From an uncultured Bacteroidales bacterium (GTDB lineage Bacteria > Bacteroidota > Bacteroidia > Bacteroidales > UBA932), in the NCBI GenBank assembly GCA_946627685.1, contig CAMOVV010000001.1, positions 1-24,994 on the forward strand: a stretch of 24,994 bases of DNA, read 5' to 3'. The notes under the pieces are model-generated. The model worked only from the letters and a program-made list of their open reading frames with translations, made no database searches and was not told where the DNA came from. How positions within the stretch are numbered: the stretch's first letter is position 1; every line of letters starts with the position of its first letter. The translations under genes were made by a program, and so were the position numbers. Shown one piece after another: positions 8,316 to 17,362 of the stretch.

Positions 8316-10157
8316 ATGACACTTGGAATCAGGGCCGCCTCGGCGTTTGCGGGACTTCTTTTGGCAGGAAACATCCTGTCGTCCGCACAAGACATCTCCT
8401 CATTCACCCTTCCTACTCCTTGGAGTGAAGAAGCCCTTGCCGCTTCCGTTCCGCTGAGCGAGTATCCCCGCCCGCAGATGGTACGTCAGGAATGGCTTTG
8501 CCTCAACGGAATATGGGATTATTTCGGCGGGGAGCAGGCGCTTTCCGCGAAGGATGCCGGGACTGTTCCCGGCTCCGGTTCGTTCACTGAAAAAATCCGT
8601 GTCCCGTTCCCGGCTGAATCCGACCTTTCCGGAATCAAGCGCAAGCAGGAAATCAATCTCTGGTATCACCGAAAGGTGTCCGTTCCCGCTTCGTGGAAAG
8701 GAAAGAACGTCCTTCTCCATTTCGGGGCCGTAGATCACGAGGCCGTGGTGTTCGTGAACGGGAAAAAGGCGGGAGAGCACAAGGGAAGCTACGATTCGTT
8801 CAGCATAGATGTGACGGAGTTTCTTAAAAAGGGGGAAAACGACCTTGTCGTAGCCGTTTACGACCCCAATGACGGCCGTACCCCTTGCGGGAAAAACGGT
8901 GTTCGCGGGGACTATACCTGGAATTCGGGAATTTGGCAGACAGTCTGGATGGAGCCAGTGGAAAAAGCTCATGTCGCATCCTTGAGGCTGATACCCGACG
9001 TCGCCAACAAACGTCTGGAAATCACGGTATTCAGTGAAAGCGGAGCGGCCGTGTCGGCGGAAGCCTTCGCCGGCGGGACTTCCGTTTCGAAAGGAAAGGG
9101 GATGGCCAACCGGACGTTTTACCTTCCGCTGGAAAACGTGCATCTCTGGAGCCCAGACGACCCCTTCCTCTACGACCTTGAAATAAGCCTTTCCGATGCC
9201 AAGGGCAGGGAGAGCGACAGGGTCGGGTCTTATTTCGGCATGCGCAGCTGCACGATGGGAGAAGTCGGAGGGGTGACCCGCCCGCTCCTCAACGGAGAAT
9301 TTGTGTTCCAGCTCGGTCCTCTAGACCAGGGATATTGGCCGGACGGAGTGTTCACCGCGCCCACCGACGAGGCTCTCGCCTATGACATAAAACTTGCCAA
9401 GAGGGCGGGATTCAACCTGATACGCAAGCACATAAAGGTGGAGCCGCAGCGCTGGTACTACCACTGCGACAAAATCGGACTGATGGTCTGGCAGGATATG
9501 CCCAATCTCTGGGAGCCCGACGGGGCGGATTCCCTGGCCGTACGGAAAGAGTTCCGTCGCGAATGGAAGATAATAATGGACCAGCATATATCAAGCCCCT
9601 GCATCGTCACCTGGGTGCCCTTCAACGAAAACTGGGGAGCCTTTGACGTCAAGGAAATAACGGATGAGACAAAGGCCAACGACCCGACAAGGTGGGTCAA
9701 CGGCAATACGGGCTACAACTACGCCCCGCGCTACCGCAAGGCTTACGGAGACCCCGGCAACGGAGACTTCGCGGACATCCACACCTACGGCCGCATCACC
9801 CCCAAAGACATGCCCAAGCCTACTGCCGCCAGGGCTGCGTCGCTCGGCGAGTTCGGAGGGAAGGGATTGTTCGTGAGAGGACACATGTGGCCCGTACGCA
9901 ACGATGCTTACGAGATGATGACTTCATCCCGGCAGCTTACCGACACCTATGTGTACCTGCTGACGGAAGTCGAGCAGATGATGCTGTATAACGGCCTTTC
10001 CTGCGCCATCTATACCCAGACCACCGACCTTGAGCATGAGGTGAACGGCCTTGTGACCTATGACCGCGCGGTGGAGAAAATGGATATCTCCCGGGTGAGG
10101 GAAATCAACCAAGGTATAATTTCCGTTTCCCGGGAGATTTCTTCGTCATCCCGATGA
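8316..10157 (+). CDS. Secreted glycoside hydrolase family 2 enzyme
   Basis: The 613-residue enzyme has a signal peptide ([24 protein letters not shown], cleavage before QDISS). The start at 8316 was chosen over an in-frame TTG at 8289, which lies inside the -7 box. Domains in order: a GH2 jelly-roll sugar-binding domain (about 55-215; [25 protein letters not shown]), an immunoglobulin-like sandwich (about 215-310), and a TIM barrel (about 325-610). The likely acid/base is Glu438 in VPFNENW and the likely nucleophile is Glu512 in SLGEFGG; their spacing of 74 residues is close to that of LacZ. GH2 enzymes are retaining beta-galactosidases, beta-glucuronidases, beta-mannosidases and others; I cannot assign the substrate. 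It ends exactly where the convergent GH3 gene ends. Being exported, it probably trims glycans in the periplasm or outside the cell. Confidence 0.9.
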   Translation: MTLGIRAASAFAGLLLAGNILSSAQDISSFTLPTPWSEEALAASVPLSEYPRPQMVRQEWLCLNGIWDYFGGEQALSAKDAGTVPGSGSFTEKIRVPFPAESDLSGIKRKQEINLWYHRKVSVPASWKGKNVLLHFGAVDHEAVVFVNGKKAGEHKGSYDSFSIDVTEFLKKGENDLVVAVYDPNDGRTPCGKNGVRGDYTWNSGIWQTVWMEPVEKAHVASLRLIPDVANKRLEITVFSESGAAVSAEAFAGGTSVSKGKGMANRTFYLPLENVHLWSPDDPFLYDLEISLSDAKGRESDRVGSYFGMRSCTMGEVGGVTRPLLNGEFVFQLGPLDQGYWPDGVFTAPTDEALAYDIKLAKRAGFNLIRKHIKVEPQRWYYHCDKIGLMVWQDMPNLWEPDGADSLAVRKEFRREWKIIMDQHISSPCIVTWVPFNENWGAFDVKEITDETKANDPTRWVNGNTGYNYAPRYRKAYGDPGNGDFADIHTYGRITPKDMPKPTAARAASLGEFGGKGLFVRGHMWPVRNDAYEMMTSSRQLTDTYVYLLTEVEQMMLYNGLSCAIYTQTTDLEHEVNGLVTYDRAVEKMDISRVREINQGIISVSREISSSSR

Positions 10158-12701
10158 CTATTCGGTCCTGAGGCGGATATCCGCAGAGGAAGCGCCTACC
10201 ATCACCTCGGGGAGGCCTTCGGGGATTATGAATCTGCCCTGGGACTCGCTCCAATAGCGGAGATCCTCCCTTCTCAGGGGAACGGTGACAGTCTTGGTTT
10301 CACCCTTTTTGAGGTGTACCCTCTTGAAACCGCGGAGTTCCTTGATGGGGGCGACGCCTTCGTATCCCGGAATCCTGACATACACCTGGGCGACTTCGTC
10401 TCCGTCATATTTTCCTACATTCTTCAGGGTGAAGGTGACGTTGACGTTCTCTCCGGCGTCGGTCACGCTGAGGCCTGAATACTTGAAGGCGGTATAGCTG
10501 AGGCCGTATCCGAAGGGATAAAGGACGTCGCCTTCATAGTATTTGTAGGTGCGCTTGGTGATGTCATAGTCTCCGAAGTCGGGAAGGTCTTCTATCCTGT
10601 TATGGGTGGTGACGGGCATCCTTCCGGCAGGGTTGTATTTGCCGAACAGGACCTCGGCAACTGCGGTTCCGCCGCTTTCACCAGGATACCAGGCGTTTAC
10701 GATGGCGGGAAGGTTCTTGTCCTCCCAGAGCACGGACATGGGGCTTCCGGCCACCAGGACGAGAACGATATTGGGATTGACCCTGTAGAGCTCGCGCAGG
10801 AACTCCTGCTGATCTTCCGGCAAGGTTATGAAATCCCTGTCTTTGCCTTCCCTCTCGATGGTCTTGTTGATACCCATTACGGCCACCACCACGTCGCTCT
10901 TTGCGGCAAGCTCTCCGGCCTTTCCGTAGAGGGCCAGACGGTCGTGCCTGGCGGGTACGGGAGGTCTCCAGCTCAGCCTTGCGATGGAGTAGTCCCTGTT
11001 GTTCCAGTATTCTGCGACAACCTTGTAATTGCGACCGGCTTCAAGGGTGGTCTTGAAGGCGTCCGTCTGCACCGAATGGCCCCTCCAGGCATCGATTACA
11101 AGCTCTCCGTCAATCCACAGCCGGCAGCCGTCGTCGGAAGTGAAGCTGATTTCATATTCTCCGGAAACGTTGGGACAAAGGTTTCCGGTCCATCTTACGC
11201 TTATGGGCATTTCCGGAAGGAAAGGATCCGGAGCCTGGTTCTGGGGCTCGAAATTAATCCACTCGTCGGTTCTGACGACAGGGGTTCCTTTCAGGTCGTT
11301 TCCGGCGAAATATTCGGCCTTGAGGCCTTCCGGGAAGTATTCCGGGGCGATTATTTCCATGCCGTCAACGGCGGATCTCCAGGGCGCGTATTCCACCCTG
11401 ACACCCTTTCCTGCGGCTGTCTTGATTCCTTCCAGTATAGATACAGGGTCGTGTACGGGCATGCCGCTGTAGTCTCCGAACTCGCAGGACCTTGCGTTGA
11501 TTCCTACGACGGCTATGGATTTGACTCTCCCGCTCTTCAGGGGGAGCAGGTTTTTGTCGTTCTTCAGCAGCACGATAGACTCCCTCGCCATCTGGAGGGC
11601 CAGGTCCTGATGCTTTTCACAGCCGATTACGTCAGGGGATATTTTGGTGTAAGGGTTGTTTTCACCCGAATCGAAAAGCCCGAGGCGCATCCTGGCGGTA
11701 AGGATTCGTCCGGCCGCCTGGTCAATGTCCTGTCCTGAGACCATACCCAGGTCGTAGGCTTTCCTCAGCGGCTTGATATAGTAGCTGTCGCCGCATTCGA
11801 GATCGAGGCCGGCCCTCAGGCACAGGGCGGCTGCAACTTCCCTCGTTTTGACGAATTTATGGGCCGTAAGCACCTGGGCTACGCCACCACAGTCGGATAC
11901 TACATAGCCGTCGAACCCCCAGTCGTTGCGGAGGACCTTGGTAAGAAGCCAGGGGTTGCAGGAGTTGGGCACGCCGTTTATCGCGTTGTAGGAAGCCATG
12001 ATGGAGGCCGCGTGGGCCCTGCGCACAATGGCTTCGTAGGCCGGAAGGTAATACTCCCTGAGCTGTTTTTCAGACACCACCACATCGCACAGATGGCGGT
12101 TGTGTTCCTCATTGTTGGCGGCGAAGTGTTTTGGGGTGGAGACAACCTTCAGATACCTGGGGTCGTCACCCTGAAGGCCACGCACGAAGGCCGTGCCCAT
12201 CTCTCCTGTCAGGAAGGGGTCTTCCCCGTAGGTTTCCGGCGTCCTTCCCCAGCGGGGATCCCTTGCCATGTTGACGGTGGGAGACCAGAAAGTCAGCACG
12301 TCGGAGTAGAGCTGGGTCTGGAGCCTTCCCTGGTCCAGCTGGTTCCACCTTGCCCGGGCTTCATCGGAAATCGCCGTAGACACCTTGAGCATCAGGTCCG
12401 GGTCCCATGAGGAGGCAAGGGCTATGGCCTGGGGAAAGACGGTAAAACGTCCCGGACGGACGACACCGTGAAGGGCCTCGTTACCGTGATAATACTTGTC
12501 GATTCCAAGGCGGGGGTTGGCCGGGGAGGTGGACCTCATAAGGTCTATCTTCTCATCTATTGTCATCCTTCCGAGAAGGTCGGCCACCCTTTCCTCGATG
12601 GGAAGGTTTTCGTCCTGGTAGGGCAGCTTCTGGGCCAGGGCCGTTCCCGGGCCTGCAAGAAAGGCGGCAAAAGTCAGCGCCAGCGTAAGGAATTTTTTCA
12701 T
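10158..12701 (-). CDS. Secreted GH3 beta-glycosidase with inserted PA14 domain
   Basis: The 847-residue enzyme has a signal peptide (MKKFLTLALTFAAFLAGPGTALA, then QKLPYQ). The order is a GH3 N-terminal barrel (about 30-345) with KHFAANNEEHNRH and the nucleophile Asp270 in YVVSDCGG, then the GH3 C-terminal alpha/beta domain interrupted by a PA14 domain (about 455-580; LKAEYFAGNDLKG, SDDGCRLWIDGE). The alpha/beta domain resumes with IEREGKDRDF, where Glu616 or Glu618 is the likely acid/base. A fibronectin-III-like end (about 755-830; NVGKYDGDEVAQVYVRIPG) closes it. Enzymes of this layout are exo-acting beta-glucosidases or beta-xylosidases; the substrate is not readable here. The start is two bases after the GH95 stop, so both are almost certainly one translationally coupled transcript. 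Its stop directly abuts the convergent GH2 stop. Confidence 0.93.
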   Translation of the reverse strand: MKKFLTLALTFAAFLAGPGTALAQKLPYQDENLPIEERVADLLGRMTIDEKIDLMRSTSPANPRLGIDKYYHGNEALHGVVRPGRFTVFPQAIALASSWDPDLMLKVSTAISDEARARWNQLDQGRLQTQLYSDVLTFWSPTVNMARDPRWGRTPETYGEDPFLTGEMGTAFVRGLQGDDPRYLKVVSTPKHFAANNEEHNRHLCDVVVSEKQLREYYLPAYEAIVRRAHAASIMASYNAINGVPNSCNPWLLTKVLRNDWGFDGYVVSDCGGVAQVLTAHKFVKTREVAAALCLRAGLDLECGDSYYIKPLRKAYDLGMVSGQDIDQAAGRILTARMRLGLFDSGENNPYTKISPDVIGCEKHQDLALQMARESIVLLKNDKNLLPLKSGRVKSIAVVGINARSCEFGDYSGMPVHDPVSILEGIKTAAGKGVRVEYAPWRSAVDGMEIIAPEYFPEGLKAEYFAGNDLKGTPVVRTDEWINFEPQNQAPDPFLPEMPISVRWTGNLCPNVSGEYEISFTSDDGCRLWIDGELVIDAWRGHSVQTDAFKTTLEAGRNYKVVAEYWNNRDYSIARLSWRPPVPARHDRLALYGKAGELAAKSDVVVAVMGINKTIEREGKDRDFITLPEDQQEFLRELYRVNPNIVLVLVAGSPMSVLWEDKNLPAIVNAWYPGESGGTAVAEVLFGKYNPAGRMPVTTHNRIEDLPDFGDYDITKRTYKYYEGDVLYPFGYGLSYTAFKYSGLSVTDAGENVNVTFTLKNVGKYDGDEVAQVYVRIPGYEGVAPIKELRGFKRVHLKKGETKTVTVPLRREDLRYWSESQGRFIIPEGLPEVMVGASSADIRLRTE

Positions 12702-12703
12702 AA

Positions 12704-15082
12704 CTATTTAAATATAAAAGGTTTTCCGGATTTAAAACTAACTTTTTTCCTCTTGTTTCCATAGCGGACGGTATATTTTCCGTCGCCATCAGGGGTGATG
12801 ACGGCCGACAGGAGTTTCCCGTCCTTCCAGGAAATGTCCACCGTATAGCCTCCGCGCGCCCTCAGTCCCCGGATTTCTCCGTCGGCCCATGATGAAGGAA
12901 GGGCCGGAAGAAGGTGAATCTCTCCGGCGTGGGACTGCAGCAGCATCTCCGCGATGCCGGCCGTGCCTCCGAAGTTTCCGTCAATCTGGAAAGGCGGATG
13001 CGAGTCGAAAAGATTGTTCTGGGTGGATTTTGCGAGAAGGGCGTTGACGTTGGCTCCGGCTTCGTCCCCGTTTCCAAGGCGGGCGTAGAAATTAATTAGC
13101 CAGGCCCTGCTCCAGCCGGTATAGGACCCCTGCCGCGTGACGGGGTCTTCGTTATATTTCCTGCGGCGCTCAATGGTGCGTCGGGCCGCCGAGAAGAGTT
13201 CAGGATTCTTGTCGGTTATCATCGTTCCCGGATACAGGCCGAAGAGATGTGACATGTGGCGGTGTCCGGGCTCGACTTCTTCATAGTCCTCTATCCATTC
13301 CTGTATGGTGCCGTAGCGTTTCCCCACCTTGACCGGAGGAAGCTTGGAAAGGGCCTCCTTCAGCCCGTCGGCAAAGGAACCGTCTTCTCCAAGGACGTCC
13401 CCGGCCTTCAGGCAGGCGTTGAAAAGCTCCCAGGCTATCTCAATGTCCATCGTTGCCGAGTAAGTTAGGTTGTAACGCTTTCCGTCGGGCATCCTATAGA
13501 CGTTTTCCGGGGAGTTGGACGGGGCGGTAGCGAGACGGCCTTCGTTGTCCGTAACCATGAAGGAGAGGAGGAACTCGGCGGATTCTTTCATCACCGGATA
13601 GGCCGTGCTTCGCAGATAGTCTTTGTCGAGGGTGAAAAGGTAGTGGTCCCAAAGATGGAGGGAAAGCCAGGGTCCGGCGATGGGGAAGGTGCCCCAGCCG
13701 ACACCGTCGCTGATGGAGGTGTGGCCGAAGGGATCGGACACATGGTTCACCGTCCATCCTTTGGCGCCGAAGGTCTTGGAGGCTGTCACCCGTCCGGGGA
13801 CCCTTATAGCGTCAATCCAGTCGGAGAAGGGGGGGAAGGTGTCGGAGAGGTTGCAGACCTCGGCCGGCCAGTAGTTCATCTGGATGTTGATGTTGGTGTG
13901 GAAGTCGGAATTCCATGCGGCGGCGAGATCCTGGTTCCAGATGCCCTGGAGGTTGGCGGGAAGTCTTCCCGGACGCCTGGAGGAACCGGCGAGGAGGTAG
14001 CGTCCGTACTGGAAATAGAGGGCGGCGAGGGACGGGTCGTCTTTCCCTTCGCGAACCAGGGCGAGCCTTTCGTCGGTGGGTATTTCAGAAAGGGAAGAAT
14101 CCCCGACACTGAGGCTGACCCTTTCCATGATGGCCCGGTGTTCCTGCACATGTCTTTCCTTGAGCGTCCTGTAGTCTTTTGCCGCGGCAGACCCGATTTG
14201 ACCGAGGGAGATGGCCAAAGGGTCGATGGAGCGGTCGAAATCGAGTTTCCCGAAGTTGTAGTCCGTATTCATCGCCACAAGGATGACAGCCTCGTCAGCG
14301 GCGACGGCATAAATCGAATTTCCGGCAGAATAGACGTTTCCGCCTTTTCCAAGGACTTTCACCGCTCCGGCGAATCTCATGTGGGCGCCCGCTTCTCCCG
14401 CCCCCGGGTCGGGAAGGTCGATAATCTGTCCGGTGATGGCAAGGGCGTCATTTCCTTCCGGAGTTGCCGAAGCGTTCTCCTGCCTGTCGTATCTTAGTCT
14501 GAAACTCAAGGTTCCTGGCTTGTCCGCCGCCAGCCTCATGACTATCACGTTGTCAGGAGCAGAGGCGAAGACTTCCCGTGTAAATATGACTCCTCCGGCA
14601 GAAAAAGAGGTCTTTGCGATGCCTTCAACGATATTCAGGCTGCGCATGTAAGAAGAAATCCCGTCCGGAGCCAGCCCCTCTTTTCCCAAAAGGCCGAAAT
14701 CGAAAAAATCAAGGTGCAGCTCCCCGAAAGGCTGGTAAGAGCGTATTCTCATGGGGTCTCCCGCAAGGTGTTTCTGCGCGAGGGCGTTGGCCTGGGAAAT
14801 GTTCCCGTCAAGCAGCAGCCTCTGAATCTGAGGCATGATGGCGGCGGCATCGGCATTCCCGTCCTGTGGACAGCCGGCCCAGAGGCTTTCTTCGTTGAGC
14901 TGGACTGTTTCGCTGCGGGGATTGCCGAAGACCATGGCTCCGATTCTTCCGTTTCCTACAGGCAGGGCTTCGTTCCAGTCTTTCGCGGGCTGTCTGTACC
15001 AAAGCATGTCAGTCTTGTCCTGTCCCCTGGCAATCAGGGAAAAAAGGAGGAATAATGCAATCAGGGAATGCCGTGTATTCAT
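12704..15082 (-). CDS. Secreted GH95 alpha-L-fucosidase
   Basis: The 792-residue enzyme has a signal peptide (MNTRHSLIALFLLFSLIARG, then QDKTD), which fixes the start at 15082; upstream in-frame starts precede the promoter. The GH95 layout is complete: an N-terminal beta domain (WNEALPVGNGRIGAMVFG, NEESLWAG), an (alpha/alpha)6 barrel and a C-terminal sandwich. By analogy with the Bifidobacterium AfcA structure (recalled, not searched), Asn397 and Asn399 (HTNINIQMNYWPAE), acid Glu526 (SNSPEN) and Asp701 (QIDGNFGG) match its catalytic residues. His395 matches the His I recall as favouring L-fucose; a Thr there was linked to L-galactose. GH95 enzymes remove terminal alpha-1,2-fucose by inversion, for example from host glycans or xyloglucan. 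It leads the unit that continues into GH3 and has its own promoter with an inverted repeat. Confidence 0.94.
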   Translation of the reverse strand: MNTRHSLIALFLLFSLIARGQDKTDMLWYRQPAKDWNEALPVGNGRIGAMVFGNPRSETVQLNEESLWAGCPQDGNADAAAIMPQIQRLLLDGNISQANALAQKHLAGDPMRIRSYQPFGELHLDFFDFGLLGKEGLAPDGISSYMRSLNIVEGIAKTSFSAGGVIFTREVFASAPDNVIVMRLAADKPGTLSFRLRYDRQENASATPEGNDALAITGQIIDLPDPGAGEAGAHMRFAGAVKVLGKGGNVYSAGNSIYAVAADEAVILVAMNTDYNFGKLDFDRSIDPLAISLGQIGSAAAKDYRTLKERHVQEHRAIMERVSLSVGDSSLSEIPTDERLALVREGKDDPSLAALYFQYGRYLLAGSSRRPGRLPANLQGIWNQDLAAAWNSDFHTNINIQMNYWPAEVCNLSDTFPPFSDWIDAIRVPGRVTASKTFGAKGWTVNHVSDPFGHTSISDGVGWGTFPIAGPWLSLHLWDHYLFTLDKDYLRSTAYPVMKESAEFLLSFMVTDNEGRLATAPSNSPENVYRMPDGKRYNLTYSATMDIEIAWELFNACLKAGDVLGEDGSFADGLKEALSKLPPVKVGKRYGTIQEWIEDYEEVEPGHRHMSHLFGLYPGTMITDKNPELFSAARRTIERRRKYNEDPVTRQGSYTGWSRAWLINFYARLGNGDEAGANVNALLAKSTQNNLFDSHPPFQIDGNFGGTAGIAEMLLQSHAGEIHLLPALPSSWADGEIRGLRARGGYTVDISWKDGKLLSAVITPDGDGKYTVRYGNKRKKVSFKSGKPFIFK

Positions 15083-15093
15083 GTTTTTTTCTT

Positions 15094-15124
15094 CAAATAT
15101 AAGGTTTAACCTTATACTTTCCAA
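15094..15124 (-). promoter_or_regulatory. Promoter of the GH95-GH3 unit
   Basis: On the minus strand, TTG (15122-15124) is followed after 20 bases by TATATTTG (15094-15101), an exact Bacteroidota -33/-7 arrangement with the same 20-base spacing seen at galK. The -7 box ends only 11 bases before the ATG, so the leader would be about five bases. Confidence 0.7.
15098..15116. promoter_or_regulatory. Candidate operator: perfect 9-bp inverted repeat in the GH95 promoter
   Basis: TATAAGGTT-T-AACCTTATA is a perfect dyad with one central base. It overlaps the first bases of the -7 box and fills most of the -33/-7 spacer, where a bound repressor would block RNA polymerase. It is not a terminator: a one-base loop cannot fold fully and no U-run follows on either strand. 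The regulator is unknown and no regulator gene lies in the window. Confidence 0.55.
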
Positions 15125-15143
15125 GGGCCGGAGGAGAAGGGCG

Positions 15144-16112
15144 TCATTTATCCAGAATAAGCAAAATAGGCCGGTGGTCGGAGACTCCTCCGCCATACCT
15201 CGGGCCGGTGTAGGTCCTCAAAGGTTTGTCCCCGGAATGGGAAGGGTCCCTCCCGGTGAGGAAAGGAGGGTCGGGAACGGCCATTACGGGATTGTGCTTC
15301 ATCATTCCCGGGCTTACGAAAAAAAGGTCTATAAGTTCCCATTTTCCGTTGAACCTGATGGTCCCCTTGCCTTCTTCCGGCTCCATCAGGCGGAGGAGGT
15401 CCCCGGAAGTGAGCTTTTTGAAAAGAGGATTGTCGGGGGTGTCGTTGAAATCCCCCATGGCTACGATCCGGTCCGTTCCGCTGCGGTAAAGGGAATCGAC
15501 GATGTTTCTGAGGGTTTCCACGGCGGCCTCCCTCCTCCACTGCGTCTGTCCTCCCCCGTATTTCGAAGGATGGTGGTTGACAAGGACGGCAAGGTCCCCG
15601 CCGGAGCCTTTCCTCCGGAGCTTCACCATAAGGATGTCCCTGGTGTTGAGGTCTTTGCCGTCCGGGCCCCTGGCCGACACCTTGAAAGGCCTTGACTCGA
15701 GGGTGTCATACACCGATTCCCTGTATAGAAGGGCCACGTCTATTCCTCTTTTGTCGGGAGAGTCGTAATGGATGAAGCCGTAGCCGTGTTTTTTCAGGAC
15801 ATCCGTGGTGACCAGTTTCTTCAGGACGAAGGCGTTTTCCACCTCTGCCACTCCGACGACGTCCGGGAGAGTCCCGTAGAGGTCGCAAATCCATAGCACG
15901 GCTTTCGCCGCTCCGAGGCATTTACGGTAAAACTTCGTTTTTGTCCAGTGCCTTTCCCCTTTTGAAGAGAACTCCGTGTCGGACTCCCCGCTCCCGAAAT
16001 CCCTGTAGTCAAAGAAATTTTCGAGGTTCCAGAACATGAAAAGGCTTCTGTCCGGATTGCCGGAAGAGCCTGACGCCAAGGCGATGGTGATGAGAAGAAC
16101 AATGTATTTCAT
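15144..16112 (-). CDS. Secreted endonuclease/exonuclease/phosphatase-family protein
   Basis: The 322-residue protein starts at 16112, giving a signal peptide (MKYIVLLITIALASGSSG then NPDRS); an upstream in-frame ATG at 16145 would spoil it. It has the full EEP (DNase I-like) metal-dependent hydrolase signature: FWNLENFFD (Asn29, Glu31), VVGVAEVEN, GIDVALLY, NHHPSK, AMGDFNDTP and SDHRPILL. These motifs hold the catalytic His, Asp and Asn residues of phosphodiester-cleaving enzymes. No lipobox cysteine is present, so it is probably soluble in the periplasm or secreted. It could cut extracellular nucleic acid or hydrolyse another phosphodiester or phosphate monoester; the family does not decide. 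It lies upstream of GH95 on the same strand, separated by a 61-base gap with a separate promoter, and is divergent from ychF. Confidence 0.88.
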   Translation of the reverse strand: MKYIVLLITIALASGSSGNPDRSLFMFWNLENFFDYRDFGSGESDTEFSSKGERHWTKTKFYRKCLGAAKAVLWICDLYGTLPDVVGVAEVENAFVLKKLVTTDVLKKHGYGFIHYDSPDKRGIDVALLYRESVYDTLESRPFKVSARGPDGKDLNTRDILMVKLRRKGSGGDLAVLVNHHPSKYGGGQTQWRREAAVETLRNIVDSLYRSGTDRIVAMGDFNDTPDNPLFKKLTSGDLLRLMEPEEGKGTIRFNGKWELIDLFFVSPGMMKHNPVMAVPDPPFLTGRDPSHSGDKPLRTYTGPRYGGGVSDHRPILLILDK

Positions 16113-16192
16113 GATGGGGGCAAGGTAAGAAAAGCCAGGAGGCAAAACGAAAAGAAAGACAAAACCCTAATAAGATTCGCAAATAATATTGC

Positions 16193-16200
16193 TATTTTTG
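16193..16200 (+). promoter_or_regulatory. -7 box of ychF
   Basis: TATTTTTG matches TAnnTTTG exactly and lies 23 bases before the ATG at 16224, in the 111-base divergent gap with the EEP gene. No TTG lies at the expected -33 position. Confidence 0.65.
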
Positions 16201-16223
16201 CGTCGCTATAAAATTTATTTTCT

Positions 16224-17327
16224 ATGTCCCTTAAATGCGGTATCGTCGGACTGCCCAATGTCGGCAAATCGACCCTTTTCAATTGTATCAGCTCGGGAAA
16301 GGCCCAGAGCGCCAACTTTCCCTTCTGCACCATAGAACCGAATCTCGGGTCCACCAATGTCCCGGACAGGCGTCTTGAAGTCCTCACGGACCTCTGCCAT
16401 CCCAAGAGGACGGTCCCCGCGACCGTGGATATCGTTGACATCGCAGGATTGGTGAAGGGAGCGAGCAAGGGAGAAGGGCTTGGAAACCAGTTCCTCGGCA
16501 ACATCCGCGACACCGATGCCATCCTCCATGTGCTGAGGTGCTTCGACGACGGGAACATCGTTCACGTGGACGGGACCATCGACCCCGTCAGGGACAAGGA
16601 GATTGTGGACACCGAGCTCCAGATAAAAGACCTCGAGACCGTGGAAAACCGTCTTGCCAAGCTCCGCAAGATGGCGACGACGGGAGGGGACAAGGAGGCC
16701 AGGAAGATGGTTGACCTTCTCGAAAGGTATAAAGCCGCCCTCGAACAGGGAAAATCCTGCCGCAGCGTGTCCCTTGCCAACCCGGAAGAGGAGGCTTTCG
16801 CCCGCGACATGTTCCTCCTTACCAACAAGCCGGTGATGTATGTCTGCAATGTGGACGAGGCTTCCGCCGCAAACGGCAACGCCTATGTGGAAGCGGTCCG
16901 CCAGGCCGTGAAGGAAGAAAACGCCGAAATCCTCGTGATTGCGGCGAAAACCGAGGCGGAAATAGCGGAAATCGAGGACTATGACGACCGCCAGCTGTTC
17001 CTTTCCGAAATGGGCCTGGAGGAATCGGGCGTGTCCCGTCTCATCCGGGGGGCTTACCACCTTCTTAACCTTCAGACTTTCTTCACCGCCGGAGAGGACG
17101 AGTGCCGCGCCTGGACCATCCGCAAGGGTGACAAGGCCCCTAAGGCCGCCGGGGTCATACATTCCGATTTCGAGAGGGGTTTCATCCGCGCCGAGGTGAT
17201 AAAATACGAGGATTTCGTACAGTACAAGTCGGAGGCCGCCGTGCGCTCCGCCGGCAAGCTGTCCACCGAAGGGAAGGAATACGTCGTGCAGGACGGAGAC
17301 ATCATGCATTTCCTCTTTAACGTGTAG
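16224..17327 (+). CDS. ychF: Redox-responsive ATPase YchF (OLA1 family)
   Basis: YchF is a universally conserved Obg-related P-loop protein that prefers ATP over GTP and associates with ribosomes; it is implicated in stress response and translation. The 367 residues match the family length. The G1 loop GLPNVGKST is at residues 9-17 and the switch II DIAG about residue 76. The G4 position reads NVDE (about residue 209), the NxxE variant that underlies loss of GTP specificity. A C-terminal TGS domain follows (LQTFFTAGEDECRAWTIRKG, HSDFERGFIRAEV). The gene has its own promoter and is followed after 57 bases by galK, with no terminator visible between. No anomaly is seen. Confidence 0.98.
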   Translation: MSLKCGIVGLPNVGKSTLFNCISSGKAQSANFPFCTIEPNLGSTNVPDRRLEVLTDLCHPKRTVPATVDIVDIAGLVKGASKGEGLGNQFLGNIRDTDAILHVLRCFDDGNIVHVDGTIDPVRDKEIVDTELQIKDLETVENRLAKLRKMATTGGDKEARKMVDLLERYKAALEQGKSCRSVSLANPEEEAFARDMFLLTNKPVMYVCNVDEASAANGNAYVEAVRQAVKEENAEILVIAAKTEAEIAEIEDYDDRQLFLSEMGLEESGVSRLIRGAYHLLNLQTFFTAGEDECRAWTIRKGDKAPKAAGVIHSDFERGFIRAEVIKYEDFVQYKSEAAVRSAGKLSTEGKEYVVQDGDIMHFLFNV

Positions 17328-17331
17328 GGGA

Positions 17332-17362
17332 TTGTTAAAGTAAAAAGGATTTATTAAATTTG
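17332..17362 (+). promoter_or_regulatory. Promoter of galK
   Basis: TTG (17332-17334), 20-base spacer, then TAAATTTG (17355-17362), an exact -7 match, ending 22 bases before the ATG at 17385. It starts five bases after the ychF stop. Confidence 0.7.

Noticed and set aside
10602..11738. A 378-residue plus-strand frame inside the GH3 gene
   Set aside because: It is antisense to a complete GH3 with intact catalytic motifs and lacks a promoter.
13643..14497. A 284-residue plus-strand frame inside the GH95 gene
   Set aside because: It is antisense shadow coding; GH95 is complete in the other direction.
15098..15116. The fucosidase dyad as a terminator for the EEP gene
   Set aside because: With one central base the stem is strained and A/T-rich, and no U-run follows it on the minus strand, so an operator is the better reading.
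15082..15196. A longer GH95 start
   Set aside because: The extended N-terminus would read through the promoter and the 3' end of the EEP gene, and would bury the signal peptide.
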